DNA of 64,000 nucleotides, from NCBI GenBank assembly GCA_964397485.1, contig CAYNHT010000002.1, positions 62,001 to 126,000 on the forward strand, written 5' to 3'. Below, in pieces: positions 1 through 7,849 of this stretch; the stretch's first letter is position 1; the number at the start of each line of letters is the position of its first letter. The position numbers and the translations under genes are program-made. Source of the stretch: CAYNHT01 sp964397485. GTDB lineage: Bacteria > Bacillota_I > Bacilli_A > RF39 > UBA660. The notes beneath the pieces are model-generated. The model was given only the letters and a program-made list of their open reading frames with translations. It ran no database searches and was not told the DNA's origin.

Positions 1-822
1 ACTACAAATTATGTTTTGTCTAAAAAAAATGAAAAAAAATTAATAGCACAATTTAGTGATATACAAGCAAACAAGATTCCTCGCTCGAATGGTAAATTTT
101 TAGTACCCGATGAATTAAAGAAATTAGTTAAAATCATCGAAGACAAAATAGATAAATGTAATTTAAATAATCTATATAATAATTTAAATAGTGTTATAAT
201 TAAGAAGAATTTTTTGTTATTACTTATTGGAGTTAAAGGGAAATATAATAGTAAAGATAATATTTTGAGTTATTCTTTAGATGGAACGATAGAACATGAA
301 TTTATTCATTTAGCCAGTTCACAATACGATGAGGAAAATAACATATGGAAAATTGGTTTTGTTGATTATTCACAAAAAATAGTTTCTATGAAAGCTTTAA
401 ATGAAGGATATACTGACTTACTAACTAGGAGGTTTTTCAATAAAAAAACTACGTTCTACAGTGATGAAGTTAGAATAGTAGAATTTATCGAACTTTTATT
501 TAATAAAAAAGAATTAGAAAAGTACTATTTTAATAATGATTTACCCGGTTTTATTAAACATTTAAGTAATTATATGGATAAAGAGAACGTAATTAAATTT
601 TTATTAGATTTTGACAGAGGTTTTGATTTGAAAAAACAAGGTAATCCTGCTTATAAAATCTTATATACAAATTTAGAATTAAAACTATGTGCCTTATTTG
701 AAAAACATAATAAAAGTTTAAAAAAACAGTTTGATTATCTAAATTTATTAGATAGGGCTACTTTAACTAATGTAACACATAAAGTTAAAGCAAAAATAGT
801 CAATAATAAAACAATTTTATAA
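1..822 (+). CDS. Putative HExxH zinc metallopeptidase, 5' end outside window
   Basis: The reading frame is open to the left edge, so the true start probably lies outside the window; a TTG at 16 is the first candidate start inside it. Counting from that TTG, an HEFIH motif at about residues 94-98 fits the HExxH zinc-binding signature. A glutamate in a NEGYTDLL stretch at about 130 could be the third ligand, as in gluzincin peptidases. The rest is lysine/asparagine-rich and I recognise no family. No signal peptide can be judged because the N-terminus is missing. It is on the plus strand, against the general direction of this arm, and ends at a terminator shared with mgtE. A peptidase role is inferred from the motif alone. 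Confidence 0.55.
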   Translation, partial: TTNYVLSKKNEKKLIAQFSDIQANKIPRSNGKFLVPDELKKLVKIIEDKIDKCNLNNLYNNLNSVIIKKNFLLLLIGVKGKYNSKDNILSYSLDGTIEHEFIHLASSQYDEENNIWKIGFVDYSQKIVSMKALNEGYTDLLTRRFFNKKTTFYSDEVRIVEFIELLFNKKELEKYYFNNDLPGFIKHLSNYMDKENVIKFLLDFDRGFDLKKQGNPAYKILYTNLELKLCALFEKHNKSLKKQFDYLNLLDRATLTNVTHKVKAKIVNNKTIL

Positions 823-833
823 ATAGACCAAAT

Positions 834-867
834 AAAAAATGTAGTACGTATGGTGACTACATTTTTT
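834..867. terminator. Bidirectional intrinsic terminator
   Basis: A perfect 12-bp stem (834-845 with 856-867) has A-rich and T-rich ends on both sides and a 10-nt loop. It lies between the convergent metallopeptidase-like gene and mgtE, so it can serve both strands. Confidence 0.8.
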
Positions 868-875
868 AAAACATC

Positions 876-2213
876 TTATATCCCCAAAATTAACTTCGCT
901 ATATTAAAGTAAGCAAATAATGATATTGCATCAACTATAGTCGTTATAAAAGGACTTGCCATAACAGCGGGATCAAAGCCTATTTTTTTTGCGACCATAG
1001 GAAGTGTGCATCCTACTGTCTTAGCAATTAAAATAGTTATCATTAATGTTGAACAAACAATAAAAGCAATAGCCATATCAACTCTATCTATGTACATAAG
1101 TTTTAAGAAATTAGCGCTAGCTAAAGTTAATCCCGTCAATATAGCCACCCTAAATTCTTTCCACATTACTTTAAATACATCTTTAAGCTGTATCTCATTT
1201 AAAGAAATCCCTCTTATTATTGTAACAGATGCTTGCCCTCCTGCATTTCCACCTGTATCCATAAACATTGGTATAAATGCAGTTAAAACAACATAAGAGG
1301 CAAGTGCCGCTTCATAATTTTTTATAATTTGTCCTGTAAAAGTTGCTGATATCATTAAAAGAAGAAGCCATGGTATTCTCTTTTTCCAAGTTTCAAGTAC
1401 TCCTGTTTTCATATAAGGTTTGTCAGACGGACTAATAGCTGCCATTTTTTCAATATCCTCAGTTGCTTCTTGTTGTAATATATCTACAACATCATCAATA
1501 GTAATGATTCCAACTAATCGTTTTTCTGTATCAACTACAGGCATAGCCGTTAAATCATATTTAGAAAACCTAGAAGCCACTTCCTCTTGATCGTCATAAG
1601 TATAAGCATATATTAGCTTATCATCCATTATCGAATTAATAGATATGTGTGGATCATTAAATAATAAATCTTTTAATTGAACAGTACCTAGTAATTTTCT
1701 AGATTTATCAACTAAAAAACAAACATCAATTATTTCTTTTTCCCTACCATCTTTTCGGATTTTTTCTATTGCACCCTCAACTGTTAAATGTTCTTTCAAC
1801 TCTAAAAAATCAATATTCATTATAGACCCTGCCGAGTTAACTGGATACTTTAATAAAAAGTTAATTCCCATTCGAGTTTCCTTATTGGTGTTTGCTAGTA
1901 GCTTTGTAACTACATTAGCAGGCATTTCTTCTAATAAATCAACAGCATCATCCGAATACAGATTATCAAGTATATCAGCTGCTTCCTTAGCTAAAAGGGA
2001 AACAATTATTTCTTGCTGAATATCTAAATCTAAATTCGGAAAAACATCTGCAGCTATATCCTTTGGAAGTAATCTGAATACTTTTATCCGTTCACCATTA
2101 TCCTCGATTGTCTCAATTATTTGTGCTATATCGACTTCATTAAGATCAAGAATTTGCTTTTTTAATTTAACGAAGTCTTTATTCTTAATTAATTCATTAA
2201 TTTTTTCTAGCAT
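876..2213 (-). CDS. mgtE: Magnesium transporter MgtE
   Basis: A 445-residue inner-membrane Mg2+ channel. The order is an N-terminal cytosolic helical domain (about 1-130), two CBS domains (about 131-190 and 192-255), a connecting helix, and five membrane segments from about 280 to the end. The signature MDTGGNAGGQ lies just before the second membrane helix. In known MgtE proteins Mg2+ bound between the N and CBS domains closes the pore. Length is normal for the family. ATG at 2213 is preceded by a GGAGGTG ribosome site. The 108-nt upstream gap is too short for an M-box riboswitch and none was seen. It appears monocistronic. Confidence 0.96.
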   Translation of the reverse strand: MLEKINELIKNKDFVKLKKQILDLNEVDIAQIIETIEDNGERIKVFRLLPKDIAADVFPNLDLDIQQEIIVSLLAKEAADILDNLYSDDAVDLLEEMPANVVTKLLANTNKETRMGINFLLKYPVNSAGSIMNIDFLELKEHLTVEGAIEKIRKDGREKEIIDVCFLVDKSRKLLGTVQLKDLLFNDPHISINSIMDDKLIYAYTYDDQEEVASRFSKYDLTAMPVVDTEKRLVGIITIDDVVDILQQEATEDIEKMAAISPSDKPYMKTGVLETWKKRIPWLLLLMISATFTGQIIKNYEAALASYVVLTAFIPMFMDTGGNAGGQASVTIIRGISLNEIQLKDVFKVMWKEFRVAILTGLTLASANFLKLMYIDRVDMAIAFIVCSTLMITILIAKTVGCTLPMVAKKIGFDPAVMASPFITTIVDAISLFAYFNIAKLILGI

Positions 2214-2235
2214 GTTACACCTCCAATGTTTTTTA

Positions 2236-2264
2236 ATTATACATTATTTCATCTTTATTTTAAA
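2236..2264 (-). promoter_or_regulatory. Probable promoter of mgtE
   Basis: On the minus strand a TATAAT (2236-2241) lies 17 bp downstream of TTTAAA (2259-2264). The -10 is perfect and the -35 weak. The predicted transcript starts just before the mgtE ribosome site. Confidence 0.5.
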
Positions 2265-2304
2265 CCTTTAATTAGTAATATTCTAAATATAATATGAACA
2301 AATT

Positions 2305-2345
2305 AAAAAAGTTTTATTGATTTATTTCATTACTAAAACTTTTTT
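2305..2345 (-). terminator. Terminator of the repeat-protein gene
   Basis: An 11-bp stem (2305-2315 with 2335-2345) with a 19-nt loop reads AAAAAAGTTTT/AAAACTTTTTT. It overlaps the last codons and stop of the gene at 2322-4481. The U-rich 3' arm suits an intrinsic terminator. Confidence 0.6.
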
Positions 2346-4481
2346 ATCGTTCTTTATACCTTCATAATGTTCTTTTATCAATTTAATATATGTAATGATT
2401 TCTTCTTTATCATACCCTTTTTTCACAAGCGAGTTAATAGCTTTATCTAAATCCATTTTTTCAATTATTGTATCAATTACTTCAGCGGGAATATTTCCAA
2501 AATCATATTTTATATCATTATAAGCCGATTCAATATATCCTTTTTTTTGCGACATTACTTCATACGATTTACCTGTTATCACTATTTTTTTATTTACGAT
2601 TGAGTTAATTAATTTAAGCGAATTAAAATACGTCGTTTTATATAAAAACATTCTATGCTTCTCTAGCATTTGGGTTTCATTTTCCTCAATTAAGTAGCGT
2701 CCCTCTTCAGCAATAAATATATTTCCCTTTTCAAATAATTTTAAGATATTCTCTGCAACCATATCCCTTACGGAATATCCACTATAATCAATATTCCTAT
2801 TATACAAATTGAAGACTTTCATTGTAGCAGCAGCTACCAAATTATTCAATTCATTATAGTTTTTAGTTATAAATTCATTTGGAATTTTACTAAGTACATA
2901 TTCACCAAATGTTACGTAACTAGTTCTTTCTGTTTTTAAATCATAGTAACTAGCTTTTGACTTCCCTAAAATTTCAGTCACAAAAAGATATTCTGATATT
3001 TTTAGTTCTTGCGATATCATTTTTATCTTTTCATATGTATATTTTACTTTTGTATTCTTTAATAGTATATCTCTTTCAAATATTTGCCTAACTCTTTCTA
3101 TATATTCAATTTTCTCAACTTCAAAAAAATCAGAAATACATATTTTTTTTAAATTTCCATGCCTATATTCATCATAATTTTCAATTTTTTTACCAAATAT
3201 ATCTAGCATTATTATTTTTATAGGTACTTTATATTTACTTGCAACTTTCTTTAAGAAATCGATACTTATACTGTAACCAGTACCATATTGAAGTTCATAT
3301 TCAACACACTCTTTTACTATTAAATCTCTTATTTTATGATCAATTTCAGATATTATAGGTACATCTACATATGGTCCTGTTATAATATTTCCTTTTTTTA
3401 AAATTTTAGAATTTAAATTATACAAAGATATATTATATCTTTCACTTATTTTTTTAATATTTCTATCACTTATTTTTCCATAGTGTAAAAAGGATTCATA
3501 ACAATATATTTCATCTTCAATATTCTTTATATAATCTGTTTCAGCTAATATGTATTCATCAGTTTTCTGCATTTTTTCTACATTACCATTTTTTAAATCA
3601 TAATATACTGTAACACTCTTGCCAAAAATATGCGTTATTATGTAATATAAATTAATCTTTAAGATTTTTGATATGTCTATCAAGTGTTCTTTTGAAAAAG
3701 TCTCACAATCAATATTTTTAAGCTTATATTTTACTATTTTATGTAATATTATTTTTTTATTTATATCTAAATATAATAAAACTTCTTCTTTTAATTTTCT
3801 TGATTCTATATTATCCTTATTATTTCTTAGAAAGTTGTTATAATTACTCATACTCATATTTAAAATATTGATATAAATATCTTTCTCATTGATTTTACTT
3901 AATTTTGCCAATAATGATAAGTCACTTGAAGAAAGTACAGTTGATTCTTCTTTTTCTAATAAAAATTTTACACACTTTTTTAATACAAGTTCTTTAATTG
4001 TTGACATATATTCCTTTTTAGATTCTTCATACGGAAAAGATCTTGATGACGTTATTTTTCCTGTTTTCAATCTATCTAATATCAACTTGGGCTGTTTTAT
4101 ATCTAATATATGAAGCATAAAATCAAATACATTGATTTTAGATTTTTTGCTATAATATTCAATTTCAGACGAGTCAAAACTCACTCCATAATCTTTACTT
4201 GTTTTTTCAATAACAACTTTTCTTAAAATATCTGATTTTATTGATGAAAGGTATTTTTTCTTTATATTTTGACATTCCTTATTAAATTTAATTGGGTTCC
4301 CCTCTATAAAATTATTTTTTAGGAAGATATTTTTTACTACATCTTTACATGACATATTATATAATTGCGATATATGTTTTATTTCATTATATTCGATTGT
4401 CTGATAAGGTGAATATTCTATTTTTCTTTTTATATATTGTTCTATAATACTTAATCTTAAATTTTCATTCACAATAACCAC
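2322..4481 (-). CDS. Large protein with about seven degenerate repeats and a sigma-region-2-like C-terminus; function unknown
   Basis: A 719-residue soluble protein of no family I can name. About seven degenerate units of 55-70 residues can be aligned by eye: about 15-60, 87-143, 163-225, 245-306, 322-375, 386-450 and 464-530. Each has a helix rich in Lys/Glu, then a helix-turn-helix-like segment, then in the clearest copies a closing motif such as IFGKSVTVYYDLKNG (285-299) or ILGKSKASYYDLKTE (504-518). Residues about 543-630 look different: a YSVRDMVAENILKLFEKG stretch followed by LYKTTYFNSLKLI recalls sigma-70 region 2. No signal peptide or membrane segment is seen. ATG at 4481 has a GAGGTGG ribosome site. 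It is monocistronic with its own terminator. A DNA- or RNA-polymerase-binding role is only a guess. Confidence 0.85.
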   Translation of the reverse strand: MVIVNENLRLSIIEQYIKRKIEYSPYQTIEYNEIKHISQLYNMSCKDVVKNIFLKNNFIEGNPIKFNKECQNIKKKYLSSIKSDILRKVVIEKTSKDYGVSFDSSEIEYYSKKSKINVFDFMLHILDIKQPKLILDRLKTGKITSSRSFPYEESKKEYMSTIKELVLKKCVKFLLEKEESTVLSSSDLSLLAKLSKINEKDIYINILNMSMSNYNNFLRNNKDNIESRKLKEEVLLYLDINKKIILHKIVKYKLKNIDCETFSKEHLIDISKILKINLYYIITHIFGKSVTVYYDLKNGNVEKMQKTDEYILAETDYIKNIEDEIYCYESFLHYGKISDRNIKKISERYNISLYNLNSKILKKGNIITGPYVDVPIISEIDHKIRDLIVKECVEYELQYGTGYSISIDFLKKVASKYKVPIKIIMLDIFGKKIENYDEYRHGNLKKICISDFFEVEKIEYIERVRQIFERDILLKNTKVKYTYEKIKMISQELKISEYLFVTEILGKSKASYYDLKTERTSYVTFGEYVLSKIPNEFITKNYNELNNLVAAATMKVFNLYNRNIDYSGYSVRDMVAENILKLFEKGNIFIAEEGRYLIEENETQMLEKHRMFLYKTTYFNSLKLINSIVNKKIVITGKSYEVMSQKKGYIESAYNDIKYDFGNIPAEVIDTIIEKMDLDKAINSLVKKGYDKEEIITYIKLIKEHYEGIKNDKKVLVMK

Positions 4482-4557
4482 CTCATTTAACTTTAAATAT
4501 TATACCACAATATTAAATATTGTTCATTTAACAGAAAAAAATAAAGTCGTTACTATA

Positions 4558-4601
4558 TTATAAAAATAAGAGACAAAATCTAATGCCTCTTATTTTTATA
4601 A
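4558..4601 (-). terminator. Terminator after the HAD gene
   Basis: A perfect 15-bp A/T-rich stem (4558-4572 with 4587-4601) and 14-nt loop lie 38 bp past the HAD gene stop, with a T-rich 3' arm on the minus strand. Confidence 0.7.
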
Positions 4602-4638
4602 TGTTTATTATTTTCAATGTATTTATGTTATATATGAA

Positions 4639-5217
4639 TTAACTTTTATATTGTGAAATAAAATTTATTTTTGCATATATGTCATACCAAGTATAACACC
4701 TATATATTCTATTTCCAATACATTTTAAATTAGATGTAGCATTTACACAAATAACTGGAATCACTGTTGATATTTGATTTATATTTTCCTCATAATCTTC
4801 AATCATAATATCAATATTGTTCTCTGTACAAACTTTTAATTTATCAACACAATTGAAAAAGATTTTATCATAATATATTTCATTTTTATTCAGCCATTCT
4901 ATAGCTAACTCTTTACTATCACTACACCTAGTCCCACGGGCTGTTATTATATATATTTCATTACCGTCCGATTTAAGTTTTTTTATTACTTCACTACAAA
5001 ACATCATCGCATCAGCATTACTAGCATATTCCCTATAATATTCATCCCAAAATTCATTATCAATGTTTTTATCTAAATCAAATATTTCTAATATTTTAGT
5101 TTTTTCCGGATTAGCAATTTTATTCCTATATTTTTCAAATAAAAATTTGCTTCCATAATTTATTTTCCAATTTTCTAAATTAGTCAATACTCCATCTATA
5201 TCTATACCAATTTTCAC
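4639..5217 (-). CDS. HAD-superfamily phosphatase, 5'-nucleotidase (NT5C/YqfW)-like
   Basis: A 192-residue cytosolic protein. HAD motif I is at the extreme N-terminus (IGIDIDGVL, Asp6 and Asp8). A threonine in YIITARG fits motif II and MIEDYEENI near residue 138 fits the acidic motif. The layout resembles the NT5C-type 5'(3')-deoxyribonucleotidase and YqfW-like proteins of Firmicutes, so a nucleotide or other small phosphoester is the likely substrate; the exact one cannot be read. The start is GTG at 5217, chosen for an AAGGAGATG ribosome site eight bases upstream. It is monocistronic with its own terminator. Confidence 0.75.
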   Translation of the reverse strand: MKIGIDIDGVLTNLENWKINYGSKFLFEKYRNKIANPEKTKILEIFDLDKNIDNEFWDEYYREYASNADAMMFCSEVIKKLKSDGNEIYIITARGTRCSDSKELAIEWLNKNEIYYDKIFFNCVDKLKVCTENNIDIMIEDYEENINQISTVIPVICVNATSNLKCIGNRIYRCYTWYDIYAKINFISQYKS

Positions 5218-5356
5218 TTTTACATCTCCTTATTAAACAAAAATAGTCTTAATTATTATTATAGCATAACAGTACCTTATTTTTGTTATAGTTATGTATT
5301 ATTCAATTGAACTTCTTAAAAAAATTTGATTTAATGATTGCATAACTATATTATGT

Positions 5357-5388
5357 CAAAAAAAACAATCCCGTAACTTCAGGGATTG
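5357..5388 (-). terminator. Terminator of tRNA-His
   Basis: Stem CAATCCC/GGGATTG (5366-5372 with 5382-5388) is followed on the minus strand by eight T residues (5357-5364), 18 bp past the tRNA 3' end. Confidence 0.85.
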
Positions 5389-5405
5389 CCACAAAATACA
5401 AATTT

Positions 5406-5482
5406 TGGGGCGACTAGTGGGGATCGAACCCACGCATGTCAGAACCACAATCTGATGTGTTAACCACTTCACCATAATCGCC
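5406..5482 (-). tRNA. tRNA-His (anticodon GTG)
   Basis: The minus strand folds into a full cloverleaf. The anticodon stem TCAGA/TCTGA encloses loop TTGTGGT with anticodon GTG, and the T arm reads GGGTTCGATCC. The acceptor is an 8-bp stem (GGCGATTA/TAGTCGCC) that includes the encoded G-1:C73 pair, the identity element of tRNA-His. With that register position 8 is T and the CCA end is encoded (5406-5408). It is transcribed alone from its own promoter and ends at its own terminator. Confidence 0.97.
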
Positions 5483-5500
5483 ATGTGAAATACGAAAACT

Positions 5501-5529
5501 ATTATATCAAGAAAAAATAGTTTTGGCAA
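5501..5529 (-). promoter_or_regulatory. Promoter of tRNA-His
   Basis: On the minus strand TTGCCA (5524-5529) and TATAAT (5501-5506) are separated by exactly 17 bp, placing the start about 12 bases before the mature tRNA. This is a strong vegetative (sigma-A type) promoter. Confidence 0.85.
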
Positions 5530-5615
5530 GTACTTATTTATATTTTTATAAAAATAGTTTTTTACCCATACACGATAATACTAAAGTCATAATATAAAAC
5601 GAGGAGGAAAAATAG

Positions 5616-6038
5616 ATGAATAACTATCAAACATACCATAATAGTAATTATTTAAAAGGTAACAATGCGAATGTTCAAAATACTACTGGCAACCTTTATG
5701 ATCCATATGCCGGATTTATCCGTGGTAATATGTTCCCTAACCTTTATGATCCTTACAAAATCCCTAAACCTTATGATATCCAGCCGGTAAATGAGCAAGC
5801 ACAATTACTTACCTATATTGACTCTTTAGGCTTTGCAATGATTGACTTAAATCTTTATTTAGATGTTCATCCAGATGATAGAGGTGCGATTGATTTATTC
5901 AATCAATATCGTACTCAAAAGAATGAACTAAAGCAAGAATATGAAAGAAAGTTCGGTCCGTTATTACTAAGTAGTGATGCACTAGCAACTTATCCTTGGC
6001 CATGGGATGATAAACCTTGGCCATGGGAAAATAAATAG
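5616..6038 (+). CDS. cotJB: Fused CotJA-CotJB spore coat protein
   Basis: A 140-residue protein. Residues about 27-55 carry the CotJA pattern (YDPYAGFIRGNMFPNLYDPY). From about 58 it becomes CotJB: a helix with the family core DLNLYLDVHPDDRGAIDLF, then a YERKFGPLL segment and a tryptophan-rich tail (PWPWDDKPWPWENK). In Bacillus CotJA and CotJB are separate proteins encoded together with CotJC and laid into the spore coat; here the first two look joined in one frame. A GGAGG ribosome site precedes the ATG. The cotJC gene follows after 11 bp, so they form an operon. CATACA at 5567-5572 resembles a sigma-E -10 element, but I could not find a convincing -35. Confidence 0.85.
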   Translation: MNNYQTYHNSNYLKGNNANVQNTTGNLYDPYAGFIRGNMFPNLYDPYKIPKPYDIQPVNEQAQLLTYIDSLGFAMIDLNLYLDVHPDDRGAIDLFNQYRTQKNELKQEYERKFGPLLLSSDALATYPWPWDDKPWPWENK

Positions 6039-6049
6039 GAGGTATTAAT

Positions 6050-6616
6050 ATGTGGTTATATGAAAAAAAGTTAGAATATCCTGTTAATATCCAAAGAAGA
6101 GATTTAAGAATGGCAAAAAATCTAATGGCACAATACGGAGGCCCTGATGGTGAATTAGCTGCATCTATTAGATATCTAAATCAACGATATACTATGCCAG
6201 ATGAAAGAGGTAAAGCCCTTTTAACTGATATTGGTACAGAAGAATTAGCTCACGTTGAAATTATTTCTACAATGGTTTATCAATTGATGCAAGGAGCTAC
6301 AATAAAAGAATTAGAAGATGCGGGATTAGGCGGTCATTATACACAACACGGAATGGCATTATTCCCTACAGATGCAAATGGTGTTCCCTTTACTACCGCT
6401 TATGTTGAAGCTTCAGCTGATTACATGGCAGATTTAGAAAGTAATATGTCAGCAGAGCAAAGAGCACGTGCAGTATATGAAAATTTAATGAATGAGACTA
6501 ATGATCCTGACGTTTTAGCCCCGCTTTCATTTTTACGACAAAGAGAAGTAGTGCATCACCAAAGATTTAAAGAATTAAGAGATTATTACCTAACTAAATA
6601 TCCAAAAAATACTTAA
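6050..6616 (+). CDS. cotJC: CotJC, manganese-catalase-like spore coat protein
   Basis: A 188-residue protein of the manganese catalase fold. It has the N-terminal MWLYEKKLEYPV of CotJC, an EELAHVEI metal-ligand helix (about 64-71) and a second REVVHHQRF helix near the C-terminus, as expected for a four-helix di-manganese site. In Bacillus CotJC is an inner coat component made in the mother cell. The ribosome site AGGAGGT is 8 bases before the ATG and overlaps the end of the cotJAB spacer, showing tight operon structure. Length equals the family norm. Confidence 0.93.
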   Translation: MWLYEKKLEYPVNIQRRDLRMAKNLMAQYGGPDGELAASIRYLNQRYTMPDERGKALLTDIGTEELAHVEIISTMVYQLMQGATIKELEDAGLGGHYTQHGMALFPTDANGVPFTTAYVEASADYMADLESNMSAEQRARAVYENLMNETNDPDVLAPLSFLRQREVVHHQRFKELRDYYLTKYPKNT

Positions 6617-6631
6617 ATATAAGTATTTTTT
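6604..6631 (+). terminator. Terminator of the cotJ operon
   Basis: Stem AAAAAATACTT/AAGTATTTTTT (6604-6614 with 6621-6631) with a 6-nt loop overlaps the cotJC stop codon and ends in a T run. Confidence 0.75.
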
Positions 6632-6668
6632 TATTATGTAATGTGAATAATAACAAAAGAGGTGACTC

Positions 6669-7397
6669 ATGAAAAGATTATTAATTATTTGTTTATTATC
6701 TTTTTTATTACTTGGTTGCAATAGTTATGATATAAATCTAAATAGTAATGATTTCATTGATGTAAAATATAATGACATTACTATTATATCAACTGATTAC
6801 CCTAATATAACTAGCATTATCAATAAAATTGATTTTGACAAGGTCAAAATTGATGATACCTTCGATAATAATTTAGTTATTATTACTAGTAATGATATAT
6901 TTAACTTCTATATTTCTACAAATAATAATATAAAATATAAAAACAGTAGTGATACTTATTATTCATCAGATTCGGATAATATACAAGAATTGGTTAATTA
7001 TTTAAATGAAATCAGTTCTAAATATTCAAATAATAATTTCTATTCAATTGACTATATTAATGATTATGAAATATCAAATGATGATTTATTTATAAAATTA
7101 GATAGTCATTCTAACTTATTAATCATTAATAGTACTATTGATATTTTTAATTTCAAAATTCATACTATTGAATTTTCTAATGAAAAGTATAATGATACCA
7201 ATTTATTATATGATAATGATTATATTCCTAGCAATAAAAATATAATCATTAGAAAAACAATTAATAATCCTATTTCTGATATACGAATATCATTTGAATC
7301 CCCTTATAATTATATTGTGTCCTTGATACCAAAATATGATTCAAATAATAGTAATGTTATATTTTTAACCGATTTTAGAGCAAAAGAAAACCCTTAA
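6669..7397 (+). CDS. Putative lipoprotein, asparagine/aspartate-rich, function unknown
   Basis: A 242-residue protein beginning with a lipoprotein signal (MKRLLIICLLSFLLLGC, lipobox LLGC, Cys17), so it should be anchored to the outer face of the membrane. The mature part is very rich in Asn, Asp, Ser and Ile with no Cys and no motif I recognise. An AGAGGTGA ribosome site precedes the ATG. It lies 52 bp after cotJC, with the cotJ terminator between them, so it is probably transcribed separately or by readthrough. A sporulation link is suggested only by position. Confidence 0.75.
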   Translation: MKRLLIICLLSFLLLGCNSYDINLNSNDFIDVKYNDITIISTDYPNITSIINKIDFDKVKIDDTFDNNLVIITSNDIFNFYISTNNNIKYKNSSDTYYSSDSDNIQELVNYLNEISSKYSNNNFYSIDYINDYEISNDDLFIKLDSHSNLLIINSTIDIFNFKIHTIEFSNEKYNDTNLLYDNDYIPSNKNIIIRKTINNPISDIRISFESPYNYIVSLIPKYDSNNSNVIFLTDFRAKENP

Positions 7398-7412
7398 TAA
7401 ATTAAGGGTTTT
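7387..7412. terminator. Bidirectional terminator
   Basis: A perfect 12-bp stem AAAACCCTTAAT/ATTAAGGGTTTT (7387-7398 with 7401-7412) lies between the convergent lipoprotein and zinc-ribbon genes. Confidence 0.85.
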
Positions 7413-7423
7413 AATTACTTCAA

Positions 7424-7624
7424 TTAGTTATTCCAATTGTCGTTTCTTCTGAAATTACTTCTGTTATTATTTCTTTCAGCTTTTTTCTTATCACGGCAAG
7501 TTTTACATCTTGCAGGTTCATTAGTAAAACCTTTTTCAGCGTAGAATTGTTGTTCGTTTACTGAGAATGTAAATTCTTCACCACAATCTTTACAAACGAT
7601 AGTCTTATCTTTTAATTGTTCCAT
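7424..7624 (-). CDS. Small zinc-ribbon protein
   Basis: A 66-residue protein with two Cys pairs, CKDC (about 11-14) and CKTC (about 40-43), forming a treble-clef or zinc-ribbon. The spacer has EEFTFSVNEQQFYAEKGF, typical of the small probable-zinc-ribbon proteins common in Firmicutes. The C-terminal tail is rich in Arg and Asn, which suggests nucleic-acid contact. The molecular role of the family is not established. The ribosome site AAAGGAGG is strong. A long leader of roughly 80 nt precedes it (see the promoter at 7713). Confidence 0.85.
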   Translation of the reverse strand: MEQLKDKTIVCKDCGEEFTFSVNEQQFYAEKGFTNEPARCKTCRDKKKAERNNNRSNFRRNDNWNN

Positions 7625-7712
7625 TTCGAAACCTCCTTTTTTAGATTTGATTTAATACTTATTTGGGCCTCCTAGAAAAGGAAAGTAACGAAATAATTTT
7701 TAAACCAACAAT

Positions 7713-7747
7713 AATATATCATATCAAAGACTTTTATGCAAGTCTTT
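7713..7747 (-). promoter_or_regulatory. Promoter and overlapping inverted repeat for the zinc-ribbon gene
   Basis: On the minus strand TTGCAT (7736-7741) and TATATT (7713-7718, preceded by TGA as an extended -10) are 17 bp apart. An 8-bp inverted repeat AAAGACTT/AAGTCTTT (7726-7733 with 7740-7747) overlaps the -35 and spacer and could be a repressor site. The transcript would carry a leader of about 80 nt. Confidence 0.6.
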
Positions 7748-7849
7748 TATTATATAATATGTTGTTTTCTATAAAATTATACTCCTTTCTTGCAAAATAA
7801 TTATAAAAACCCATTTTTATTTTTCGCATATACTATATTGAGGTGTATT

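Noticed and set aside
2214..2321. M-box magnesium riboswitch before mgtE
   Set aside because: The gap is 108 nt with a promoter close to the gene, leaving too little leader, and no M-box core was seen.
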